Shown here: in pieces, positions 54,694-62,494 of the stretch
How the letters are laid out: every line of letters starts with the position of its first letter
Position numbering within the stretch: the stretch's first letter is position 1
Assembly: GCF_020171315.1 (NCBI RefSeq)
Contig: NZ_JAIUZP010000001.1
Location: 248,001-312,000, forward strand
Reading direction: 5' to 3'
Source of the DNA: Pseudooceanicola nanhaiensis
GTDB lineage: Bacteria; Pseudomonadota; Alphaproteobacteria; Rhodobacterales; Rhodobacteraceae
Length of the DNA stretch: 64,000 bases
The notes under the pieces: generated by a model
Seen by the model: only the letters and a program-made list of their open reading frames with translations
Told to the model about the DNA's origin: nothing
Databases searched by the model: none
Program-made: the position numbers and the translations under genes

Positions 54694-55617
54694 ATGGACT
54701 GGCTCTCCCTCCCACCCCTGACGGCACTGCGCGCCTTTGCGGCCTTTGCCGAGGCGGGCACCATGTCCGGCGCGGGGGCGGCGCTGAACGTCAGCCATGC
54801 CGCGATCAGCCAGCAGATACGGGCGCTGGAGGAGCACATGGGCCTGCCGCTGCTGGACCGGGAGGCGGGGCGCGGGGCCCTGACGCCGGCTGGCAGCACG
54901 CTGGCACTGGCGCTTGCAGAGGGGTTCGACACGATCGGGCGCACCGTGTCGGCGCTGACTGGGGCGGATGCGGAACGCCCGCTTCAGATCACCACCACGC
55001 CGGCCTTTGCCTCGGGCTGGCTGATGCCGCGGCTTGCGGATTTCCGGGCGCGCCATCCCGGGGTCTCGCTGATGCTCGACCCCTCTCCGGAGCTGAAGCG
55101 GATCGAGCCGGGCGGGATCGACCTGGGCGTGCGCTATGGCTCGGGCACGTGGCCTGGGCTGGAGGCGGAGCTGCTGGTGGAAAGCTCCATCGCCATCGTC
55201 GCCGCGCCGGAACTGGTGGGGCAGGGGGCCTATGACGCCCCGGCGCAGCTGACGGCCTTTCACTGGCTGCAGGAACTGGGCACCAGCGAGGCCTCGGATT
55301 TCCTGGAGGAGCATGGTGCGGCGCTTGATCGCAGCAAGGGTGTCACCTCGGCCCCGGGCAACCTGATGATCGAGGCCGCGCGCAACGGTCAGGGCATCGC
55401 GGTGGTGGGCCGGGCCTTCGTTGAGGCGGATATCGCCGCCGGCCGTTTGCGGCTTCTTTTCGAGGATCGGCGCAAGAAGGGCTATTATCTGGTGACCCGG
55501 CCCGGCGTGGCCCGCCCCCCGGTGCGGGATTTCACCCGCTGGCTGAAGGCACAGGCACGGGCGCAGACACGACGGGCCGAAAAACCGGCAGCGGGCGGTG
55601 GCGACCTGCCCAATTAA
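54694..55617 (+). CDS. LysR family regulator (GcvA-like)
   Basis: The protein has 307 residues. The HTH is LTALRAFAAFAEAGTMSGAGAALNVSHAAISQQIRALEEHMG, and the effector domain starts LQITTTPAFASGWLMPRLADFRARHPGV, the pattern of the GcvA/AmpR-like subgroup. The neighbouring AT-rich stretch contains TTACAGCTTACAGTGCGG-like sequence on the minus strand that could be its operator. It separates ccoNOQP from ccoGHIS and probably controls the divergent small ORFs; a link to respiration is not shown. Confidence 0.9.
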   Translation: MDWLSLPPLTALRAFAAFAEAGTMSGAGAALNVSHAAISQQIRALEEHMGLPLLDREAGRGALTPAGSTLALALAEGFDTIGRTVSALTGADAERPLQITTTPAFASGWLMPRLADFRARHPGVSLMLDPSPELKRIEPGGIDLGVRYGSGTWPGLEAELLVESSIAIVAAPELVGQGAYDAPAQLTAFHWLQELGTSEASDFLEEHGAALDRSKGVTSAPGNLMIEAARNGQGIAVVGRAFVEADIAAGRLRLLFEDRRKKGYYLVTRPGVARPPVRDFTRWLKAQARAQTRRAEKPAAGGGDLPN

Positions 55618-55638
55618 GGTATCGGGAAAATGTCGCAT

Positions 55639-55652
55639 TTGACCCAAGTCAA
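55639..55652. promoter_or_regulatory. FNR box upstream of ccoG
   Basis: TTGACCCAAGTCAA, a symmetric FNR-type site, lies 62 bases upstream of the preferred ccoG start and gives ccoGHIS its own FnrL control. Confidence 0.8.
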
Positions 55653-55714
55653 TGCCGTGATCCCCTGTCCGGGCCAGAAGACGATCAGCCAATGTGCAGC
55701 CGGAGTGTGTTTCC

Positions 55715-57151
55715 TTGTCCTCGACCGAGCCCCAAGCCCCCGACAGTCTTTATACCGCCCGTGAGCCGATCTTCCCCCGGCGCGTGAAGGGCACGTTCCG
55801 GAACCTGAAGTGGGTGATCATGGCGATCACTCTCGGCATCTATTACCTGACGCCGTGGATCCGCTGGGACCGGGGGCCGCAGTTGCCCGATCAGGCGGTT
55901 CTGGTGGACCTTGCCAACCGCCGGTTCTTCTTCTTCTTCATCGAGATCTGGCCGCATGAATTCTACTTCATCGCGGGCCTTCTGGTGATGGCGGGGCTGG
56001 GTCTCTTCCTCTTCACCTCGGCACTTGGCCGGGTCTGGTGCGGCTATACCTGCCCGCAGACCGTCTGGACCGATCTCTTCATCCTCGTGGAGCGCTGGAT
56101 CGAGGGCGACCGCAACGCCCGCCTGCGCCTGCACCGTCAGAAGAAATGGGACGCACGCAAGCTGCGCCTGCGGGTGACGAAATGGGTGACGTGGTTCCTC
56201 ATTGCCATGGCGACGGGCGGGGCCTGGGTGTTCTACTTCACCGATGCGCCCACGCTGCTGGTGGACCTCGTCACCTTCAACGCGCATCCGGTCGCCTACA
56301 CCACGATCCTCGTGCTGACCGCGACGACCTTTATCTTCGGCGGCTTCATGCGCGAGCAGATCTGCATCTATGCCTGCCCCTGGCCGCGCATCCAGGCCGC
56401 CATGATGGACGAGGACACGATCACCGTCGCCTATCGCGAATGGCGCGGCGAGCCGCGCGGCAAGCATCGCAAGACCGAAGGCGCGGAACTGCTGGGCGAT
56501 TGCATCGACTGCAATGCCTGCGTGAACGTCTGCCCGATGGGCATCGACATCCGCGACGGGCAGCAGCTGGCCTGCATCACCTGCGCGCTCTGCATCGACG
56601 CCTGCGACGACGTGATGGAAAAGATCGGCAAGCCGCGCGGGCTGATCGACTACATGGCGCTGACCGACGAACAGGCCGAGCGCGAAGGCGCCAAGCCGCG
56701 CCCGATCATCAAGCATATCCTGCGCCCGCGCACGATGCTCTATACCGTGCTCTGGTCCGGCATCGGCGTCGCGCTGGTGGTGGCGCTCTTCCTGCGGCCC
56801 GACATCGACATGACCGTGGCCCCGATCCGCAACCCGATCTTCGTGACCCTCTCGGATGGCACGATCCGCAACACCTACGATGTGCGGCTGCGCAACAAGC
56901 ATGGCGAGGACCGGGATTTCCGGGTCTGGCTGGAGGGCGGGCAGGGCATGACCCTGTCGCTGGAAGGCGCCGAAAACGATGTCGTCACGGTACCGGCCGA
57001 CAGTATCCGGCTGCAACGGGTCTATGTCATGGCCGCGCCCGATGCGCCCGCCGCCAAAGCCGAGCGGACCGAGGTGACGATCCTTGTGGAAGACGTCTCG
57101 ACCGGCGAACATGCCGAGAAGGACACCGTGTTCAACGGAAAGGCGAACTGA
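55715..57151 (+). CDS. ccoG: cbb3 oxidase assembly factor CcoG (Cu2+ reductase, FixG/RdxA)
   Basis: The protein has 478 residues with about five membrane helices and cluster-binding cysteines. Motifs are CGYTCPQTVWTDLF, CIYACPWPRIQAAMMDEDT and the ferredoxin-like CIDCNACVNVCPMGIDIRDGQQLACITCALCIDACD (about 262-300). A C-terminal Ig-like domain follows. CcoG reduces Cu(II) for the CuB centre. A TTG start at 55715 is favoured because GGAG lies nine bases before it and the product begins MSSTEPQAPDSLYTAREPIFPRR; a GTG at 55694 has no ribosome binding site. Confidence 0.93.
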   Translation: MSSTEPQAPDSLYTAREPIFPRRVKGTFRNLKWVIMAITLGIYYLTPWIRWDRGPQLPDQAVLVDLANRRFFFFFIEIWPHEFYFIAGLLVMAGLGLFLFTSALGRVWCGYTCPQTVWTDLFILVERWIEGDRNARLRLHRQKKWDARKLRLRVTKWVTWFLIAMATGGAWVFYFTDAPTLLVDLVTFNAHPVAYTTILVLTATTFIFGGFMREQICIYACPWPRIQAAMMDEDTITVAYREWRGEPRGKHRKTEGAELLGDCIDCNACVNVCPMGIDIRDGQQLACITCALCIDACDDVMEKIGKPRGLIDYMALTDEQAEREGAKPRPIIKHILRPRTMLYTVLWSGIGVALVVALFLRPDIDMTVAPIRNPIFVTLSDGTIRNTYDVRLRNKHGEDRDFRVWLEGGQGMTLSLEGAENDVVTVPADSIRLQRVYVMAAPDAPAAKAERTEVTILVEDVSTGEHAEKDTVFNGKAN

Positions 57152-57152
57152 G

Positions 57153-57632
57153 ATGAGCGACGCGAACCAGATCGACAGCGGCTTCCGCCTGAAGGGCTGG
57201 CATGTGCTGGCGGGCTTCGTTGGGGCCTTCGGGATCATCATCACCGTGAACGTGGTGATGGCGACCCAGGCGATCCGGACCTTCCCGGGGCTGGAGGTGA
57301 AGAACTCCTACGTCGCAAGCCAGGAGTTCGACACCCGCCGCGCGGCGCAGGAGGCGCTTGGCTGGCAGATCTACGGCGACTGGCAGGATGGCATGGTGCA
57401 CCTGTCGATCACCGATGCCGATGGTCAGCCGGTGCGGGTGAAGGACCTGCACGCCGTGGTCGGCCGCGCCACCCATGTGAAGGACGACGTGGAGCCGGTG
57501 CTTGCCTTCAACGGCAAGACCTACGAGGCCCCGCTGGATCTGGCCGCGGGCAACTGGAACATCCGCATGACCGCACTGGCCGAAGACGGAACGCTCTTCG
57601 AGCAGCGGGTCATCCTGCACGTGAAACGCTGA
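57153..57632 (+). CDS. ccoH: cbb3 oxidase assembly protein CcoH (FixH)
   Basis: The protein has 159 residues. After FRLKGWHVLAGFVGAFGIIITVNVVMATQAIRTFPGLEV (one membrane helix, about 13-37) comes a periplasmic immunoglobulin-like domain. This is the FixH pattern. It interacts with CcoN/CcoP during assembly. The ATG starts one base after the ccoG stop. Confidence 0.92.
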   Translation: MSDANQIDSGFRLKGWHVLAGFVGAFGIIITVNVVMATQAIRTFPGLEVKNSYVASQEFDTRRAAQEALGWQIYGDWQDGMVHLSITDADGQPVRVKDLHAVVGRATHVKDDVEPVLAFNGKTYEAPLDLAAGNWNIRMTALAEDGTLFEQRVILHVKR

Positions 57633-57636
57633 GATC

Positions 57637-59826
57637 ATGACCGAGGCCGCCTCCTTCTCTGCTTGTCCTGCCTGCTCTGCCGCGCCTGCGGCGGATGCGC
57701 TGGCCAAGGGGCAGGCCCGCGCGCTGAGGGAGACCCACATCACGCTCTCCGTGCCCGCGGTGCATTGCGCGGCCTGTATCTCGACGGTGGAACACGCGTT
57801 GGCCGCGGCGCCGGGCGTGGCGGCGGCGCGGGTCAACCTGACGCTCAAACGGGCCAGCGTGGAGACCGACGGCGCGGTCAGCGCCGAGGACCTCGTGCAG
57901 GTGCTGGCGCGGGCGGGCTACGAGGCCCATGAACTGGACGCGGGCACGCTGGCCGCAACCCAGACCGACAGGGCGGGGCGCGACCTGCTGATGCGGCTGG
58001 CGGTGGCGGGCTTCGCCTCGATGAACGTGATGCTGCTGTCCGTCTCGGTCTGGTCCGGGGCGGAGGATGCGACCCGCGACATGTTCCACTGGATCAGCGC
58101 GGCGATCACCCTGCCGACCATCGCCTTTTCGGGGCAGCCCTTCTTCCGCAATGCGTGGACCGCGCTGAAGGCCGGGCGGCTCAACATGGATGTGCCGATC
58201 TCTCTGGCCATCGCGCTCGCCCTCGTGACCTCGCTGTGGGAGACGATGCTGTCCGGCGAACACGCCTATTTCGACGCGGCGCTGACGCTGACCTTCTTCC
58301 TGCTGGCGGGGCGCTACCTCGATCACCGCACTCGCGCCGTGGCGCGCTCCGCCGCCGAGGAACTGGCCGCGCTGGAGGTGCCGCGCGCGCAGCGCATGCT
58401 GGCCGACGGCACCAGCGAGACGGTGGAGGTCGCGGCCCTGCGGCCCGGTGACCTGATCCGCGTGCGGCCCGGCGGGCGGATGCCCGTGGACGGCGAGATC
58501 ACCGAGGGCCGTTCGGAGCTGGACCGCTCGCTGCTGACCGGCGAGACGGTGCCCGTCTTCGCCGCCCCGGGGCAGGGCGTCAGCGCGGGCGAAGTGAACC
58601 TGACCGGCCCGCTGACCGTGCGCGCCACCGCCGTGGGCCGCGATACCTCGCTGCACCGCATGGCCGAACTGGTGGCCATCGCCGAATCCGGACGGTCACG
58701 CTACACCTCGCTGGCGGACCGCGCGGCCAAGCTCTATGCGCCCGGTGTGCACATCCTCTCGGCCCTCGCCTTCGTGGGCTGGTGGCTCTACTCCGGCGAC
58801 CTGCGCACCGCGCTCAACATCGCCGCCGCCGTGCTGATCATTACCTGCCCCTGTGCGCTCGGTCTTGCGGTGCCTGCCGTCACCACGGCGGCCAGCGGGC
58901 GGCTCTTCAAGCGGGGCATGCTGATCAAGCACGAAACCGCGCTGGAGCGTCTGGCCGAGGTCGATACCGTGGTCTTCGACAAGACCGGCACGCTGACCGC
59001 AGGCACGCCTGCGCCGCTCGACCTCGACCGCTACGACCGGCCCACGCTGGAACTGGTTCTGGCGCTGGCGGAAGGCTCCTCGCATCCGCTGTCGCTGGCG
59101 CTCTCCAAGGCGATCCGCGCCATGGGGCTGGCGCCTGCGCGGATCACCGATCTGACCGAGCGTCCGGGCTATGGCACCGAGGCCCGCATGGGCGACCGGA
59201 TCGTGCGGCTTGGCCGGGCCAGCTGGCTGGGCGCCGCCGAAAGCGACACCACCGCGACCTACCTCGACGCGGGGCAGGGGGCCCCGGTGGCCTTCCGCTT
59301 CACCGATGCCCTGCGCCCCGGCGCGGCAGAGGCCGTGGCGGCGCTGCAGGCGGCGGGCAAGGAGGTCATCCTGATCTCGGGCGACAGCACCGCGGCGGTC
59401 GAGGCGCTGGCCACCCGGCTGGGCATCGGCAAGTGGATGGCGGGCGCGCTGCCGGGCGACAAGGCCGCCCGTGTGAGCGCGCTGCAGGAGAAGGGGGCCC
59501 ATGTGCTGATGGTGGGCGACGGGCTGAACGACACGGCGGCGCTGACGACGGCCCATGTGTCGATCTCGCCCGCCTCGGCGCTGGATGCGGCGCGCGTCGC
59601 CTCCGACATCGTCCTGCTGGGCGGCGATCTTTCGCCCATTCCCGAGGCACTGGTGACCGCGCAGAAGGCCACGGCCCGCATCCGCGAGAACTTCCGCATC
59701 GCGACGCTCTACAACGTCATCGCGGTGCCGCTGGCGGTCGTCGGGCTGGCCACGCCGCTGGTGGCGGCCATCGCCATGTCGACCTCCTCGATCACTGTGT
59801 CCCTGAACGCCCTGCGGCTGAGGTAG
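57637..59826 (+). CDS. ccoI: copper-exporting P1B-type ATPase CcoI (FixI)
   Basis: The protein has 729 residues. An extra CPAC pair (C10, C13) precedes the metal-binding HMA domain (C44-AA-C47). Membrane helices surround the CPC motif (404-406, ITCPCALGL). The phosphorylated D448 is in DKTGTLT, followed by SSHPLSLAL and the hinge MVGDGLNDTAAL. It delivers copper across the inner membrane for insertion into CuB. It starts four bases after ccoH and ends four bases before ccoS. Confidence 0.95.
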   Translation: MTEAASFSACPACSAAPAADALAKGQARALRETHITLSVPAVHCAACISTVEHALAAAPGVAAARVNLTLKRASVETDGAVSAEDLVQVLARAGYEAHELDAGTLAATQTDRAGRDLLMRLAVAGFASMNVMLLSVSVWSGAEDATRDMFHWISAAITLPTIAFSGQPFFRNAWTALKAGRLNMDVPISLAIALALVTSLWETMLSGEHAYFDAALTLTFFLLAGRYLDHRTRAVARSAAEELAALEVPRAQRMLADGTSETVEVAALRPGDLIRVRPGGRMPVDGEITEGRSELDRSLLTGETVPVFAAPGQGVSAGEVNLTGPLTVRATAVGRDTSLHRMAELVAIAESGRSRYTSLADRAAKLYAPGVHILSALAFVGWWLYSGDLRTALNIAAAVLIITCPCALGLAVPAVTTAASGRLFKRGMLIKHETALERLAEVDTVVFDKTGTLTAGTPAPLDLDRYDRPTLELVLALAEGSSHPLSLALSKAIRAMGLAPARITDLTERPGYGTEARMGDRIVRLGRASWLGAAESDTTATYLDAGQGAPVAFRFTDALRPGAAEAVAALQAAGKEVILISGDSTAAVEALATRLGIGKWMAGALPGDKAARVSALQEKGAHVLMVGDGLNDTAALTTAHVSISPASALDAARVASDIVLLGGDLSPIPEALVTAQKATARIRENFRIATLYNVIAVPLAVVGLATPLVAAIAMSTSSITVSLNALRLR

Positions 59827-59830
59827 CCCC

Positions 59831-59989
59831 ATGAATATCCTTGTCTGGCTGATCCCGATCTCCCTGCTTCTGGGCGGCGTTGGGCTGCTCGGCTTCCTCT
59901 ACACGCTGCGGTCGAACCAGTACGAGGACCCCGAGGGCGACGCCCGGCGCATCCTTTCGGACGAATGGGACGACCACCCGAAACCGTGA
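59831..59989 (+). CDS. ccoS: cbb3 oxidase maturation protein CcoS
   Basis: The protein has 52 residues: one membrane helix (MNILVWLIPISLLLGGVGLLGFLY) followed by a short tail (SNQYEDPEGDARRILSDEW) in which the YEDPEGDARRIL stretch is diagnostic. It is needed for cofactor insertion into the oxidase. It lies four bases after ccoI and completes the ccoGHIS operon. Confidence 0.95.
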   Translation: MNILVWLIPISLLLGGVGLLGFLYTLRSNQYEDPEGDARRILSDEWDDHPKP

Positions 59990-60115
59990 TCGCCCGCGCC
60001 TGTCACAGGCGATGTTGCGCAAGAGACCCGCAGCCCCTGGGGTGCGGCACTTGACGTTGACCGCGGGGGACGAAACAACGATAGGGCTTCCCATGCCGAC
60101 CAAGAGGAGAGGCTC

Positions 60116-62407
60116 ATGAAGTTCCGTTTTCCCATCGTGATCATCGACGAGGATTTCCGGTCCGAGAATACCTCGGGCCTTGGTATCCGCGCGCTTGCCG
60201 AAGCCATCGAGAAAGAAGGCTTCGAGGTGCTCGGCGTTACGGGTTACAGTGATCTCAGCCAGTTCGCACAGCAGCAAAGCCGGGCGAGCGCCTTCGTTCT
60301 CTCCATCGACGACGAGGAATTCAGCCCCGGCCCCGACCTTGATCCGGCCGTGCTCTCGCTGCGCCAGTTCATCGAGGAAGTGCGCTGGAAGAACGCCGAC
60401 GTGCCGATCTACGTCTATGGTGAGACCAAGACTTCGCGGCACCTGCCCAACGACATCCTGCGCGAGCTGCACGGCTTCATCCACATGTTCGAGGATACGC
60501 CGGAATTCGTCGCCAAGCACATCATCCGCGAGGCCAAGAGCTACCTCGAAGGCATCCAGCCGCCGTTCTTCAAGGCGCTGCTGGATTATGCCGAGGACGG
60601 CTCCTACTCGTGGCACTGCCCGGGGCATTCGGGCGGCGTGGCCTTCCTGAAATCGCCCATCGGCCAGATGTACCACCAGTTCTACGGTGAGAACATGCTG
60701 CGGGCCGACGTCTGCAACGCGGTCGAGGAACTGGGCCAGCTGCTGGACCACAACGGCGCCATCGGGGCGTCCGAGCGTAACGCCGCGCGGATCTTCAACG
60801 CCGATCACTGCTTCTTCGTGACCAACGGCACCTCGACCTCGAACAAGATGGTCTGGCACCACACCGTGGCGCCGGGCGACGTGGTCGTGGTGGACCGGAA
60901 CTGCCACAAGTCGATCCTGCACTCGATCATCATGACCGGCGCGATCCCCGTCTTCCTGCGTCCGACGCGGAACCACTGGGGCATCATCGGGCCGATCCCG
61001 CGCTCCGAGTTCGAGCCGGAGGCGATCAAGGCCAAGATCCGCGAGAACCCCCTGCTGGAGGGCTATGACGCCGAGACGGTGCAGCCCCGGATCATGACCC
61101 TGACCCAGTCGACCTATGACGGGGTTCTCTACAACACCGAAGAGATCAAGAACATGCTCGACGGCTGGGTCGAGAACCTGCACTTCGACGAGGCCTGGCT
61201 GCCGCATGCGGCCTTCCACCCGTTCTACGGCACCTATCACGCCATGGGGTTGAAGCGCGGGCGCACGCGCAAGTCGATGACCTATGCGACGCAGTCGGTG
61301 CACAAGCTGCTGGCGGGCATCTCGCAGGCGAGCCACGTCCTCGTGCAGGACGCGGAAGAGACCAAGCTCGACCGGGCGCTCTTCAACGAGAGCTACCTGA
61401 TGCACACCTCCACCAGCCCGCAGTATTCGATCATCGCCTCCTGCGATGTGGCAGCGGCGATGATGGAGCCCCCGGGCGGCACCGCGCTGGTCGAGGAAAG
61501 CATCGTCGAGGCGCTCGACTTCCGCCGCGCCATGCGCAAGGTCGACGAGGAATACGGCAACGACTGGTGGTTCAAGGTCTGGGGCCCCGAGGATTTCGAC
61601 CACAATCAGGACGGCATGGGCCGCACCCGCGACTGGGAACTGAAGAAGACCGACAGCGAAGGCGTCGAAAGCTCGGGCGAGGATGCGTGGCACGGCTTCG
61701 GCGACATGGCCCGCGGCTTCAACATGCTGGACCCGATCAAGGCCACGATCATCACCCCCGGCCTGAACATCGACGGCCGCTTCGAGGAGAACGGCATCCC
61801 CGCCTCGATCGTGTCGAAGTACCTGACCGAACACGGCGTGGTGGTCGAGAAGACGGGGCTCTATTCCTTCTTCATCATGTTCACCATCGGCATCACCAAG
61901 GGCCGCTGGAACACGCTGCTGGCCGCGTTGCAGCAGTTCAAGGACGACTACGACAAGAACCAGCCGCTCTGGCGGGTGATGCCGGAGTTCTGCGCCAAGC
62001 AGCCGCGCTATGAGAAGATGGGGCTTCAGGACCTTTGCCAGCACGTCCACACGCTCTATGCGCAATATGACGTGGCGCGGCTTTCGACCGAGATCTACCT
62101 CAGCGAACATCACCCGGCGATGACGCCCTCGGACGCTTTCGCCTGCATCGCCCGGCGCAAGACCGAGCGGGTGCCGGTGGACGAGCTGGAAGGCCGGATC
62201 ACCACCAGCCTCGTCACCCCCTATCCGCCGGGCATTCCCCTGCTGATCCCGGGCGAGGTCTTCAATGCGCAGATCGTGGACTACCTTCGGTTCAACCGCG
62301 AGTTCGCGCTGAAATGCCCGGGCTTCGAGACCGATATCCACGGTCTCGTGGTGGAGCACGACGCGGACGGTCGTCCGGTCTACTTCGCCGACTGCGTGGC
62401 AGAGTAA
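60116..62407 (+). CDS. Orn/Lys/Arg decarboxylase (fold III PLP enzyme)
   Basis: The protein has 763 residues. An N-terminal receiver-like wing domain (about 1-130, FPIVIIDEDFRSENTSGLGIRALAEAIEKEG) precedes the PLP domain, with the Schiff-base K397 in QSVHKLLAG and FDEAWLPHAAFHP for cofactor binding. The C-terminal domain follows. The length and wing domain match inducible-type arginine/lysine/ornithine decarboxylases; the specific amino acid cannot be decided. It makes a polyamine precursor or consumes protons. AGGAGAGGCTC precedes the ATG, and a strong terminator follows. Confidence 0.9.
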   Translation: MKFRFPIVIIDEDFRSENTSGLGIRALAEAIEKEGFEVLGVTGYSDLSQFAQQQSRASAFVLSIDDEEFSPGPDLDPAVLSLRQFIEEVRWKNADVPIYVYGETKTSRHLPNDILRELHGFIHMFEDTPEFVAKHIIREAKSYLEGIQPPFFKALLDYAEDGSYSWHCPGHSGGVAFLKSPIGQMYHQFYGENMLRADVCNAVEELGQLLDHNGAIGASERNAARIFNADHCFFVTNGTSTSNKMVWHHTVAPGDVVVVDRNCHKSILHSIIMTGAIPVFLRPTRNHWGIIGPIPRSEFEPEAIKAKIRENPLLEGYDAETVQPRIMTLTQSTYDGVLYNTEEIKNMLDGWVENLHFDEAWLPHAAFHPFYGTYHAMGLKRGRTRKSMTYATQSVHKLLAGISQASHVLVQDAEETKLDRALFNESYLMHTSTSPQYSIIASCDVAAAMMEPPGGTALVEESIVEALDFRRAMRKVDEEYGNDWWFKVWGPEDFDHNQDGMGRTRDWELKKTDSEGVESSGEDAWHGFGDMARGFNMLDPIKATIITPGLNIDGRFEENGIPASIVSKYLTEHGVVVEKTGLYSFFIMFTIGITKGRWNTLLAALQQFKDDYDKNQPLWRVMPEFCAKQPRYEKMGLQDLCQHVHTLYAQYDVARLSTEIYLSEHHPAMTPSDAFACIARRKTERVPVDELEGRITTSLVTPYPPGIPLLIPGEVFNAQIVDYLRFNREFALKCPGFETDIHGLVVEHDADGRPVYFADCVAE

Positions 62408-62423
62408 GCTGCTGAAAAGGTCG

Positions 62424-62449
62424 AAGGCCCCCGGTGACGGGGGCCTTTT
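62424..62449 (+). terminator. terminator of the decarboxylase gene
   Basis: The stem AAGGCCCCC / GGGGGCCTT with a GTGAC-type loop is followed by TTTTGCGTTT. Confidence 0.85.
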
Positions 62450-62494
62450 GCGTTTGGGGGGCAGCGGGCTGCCCGTTCCGGCGGGGCAGGGGGC

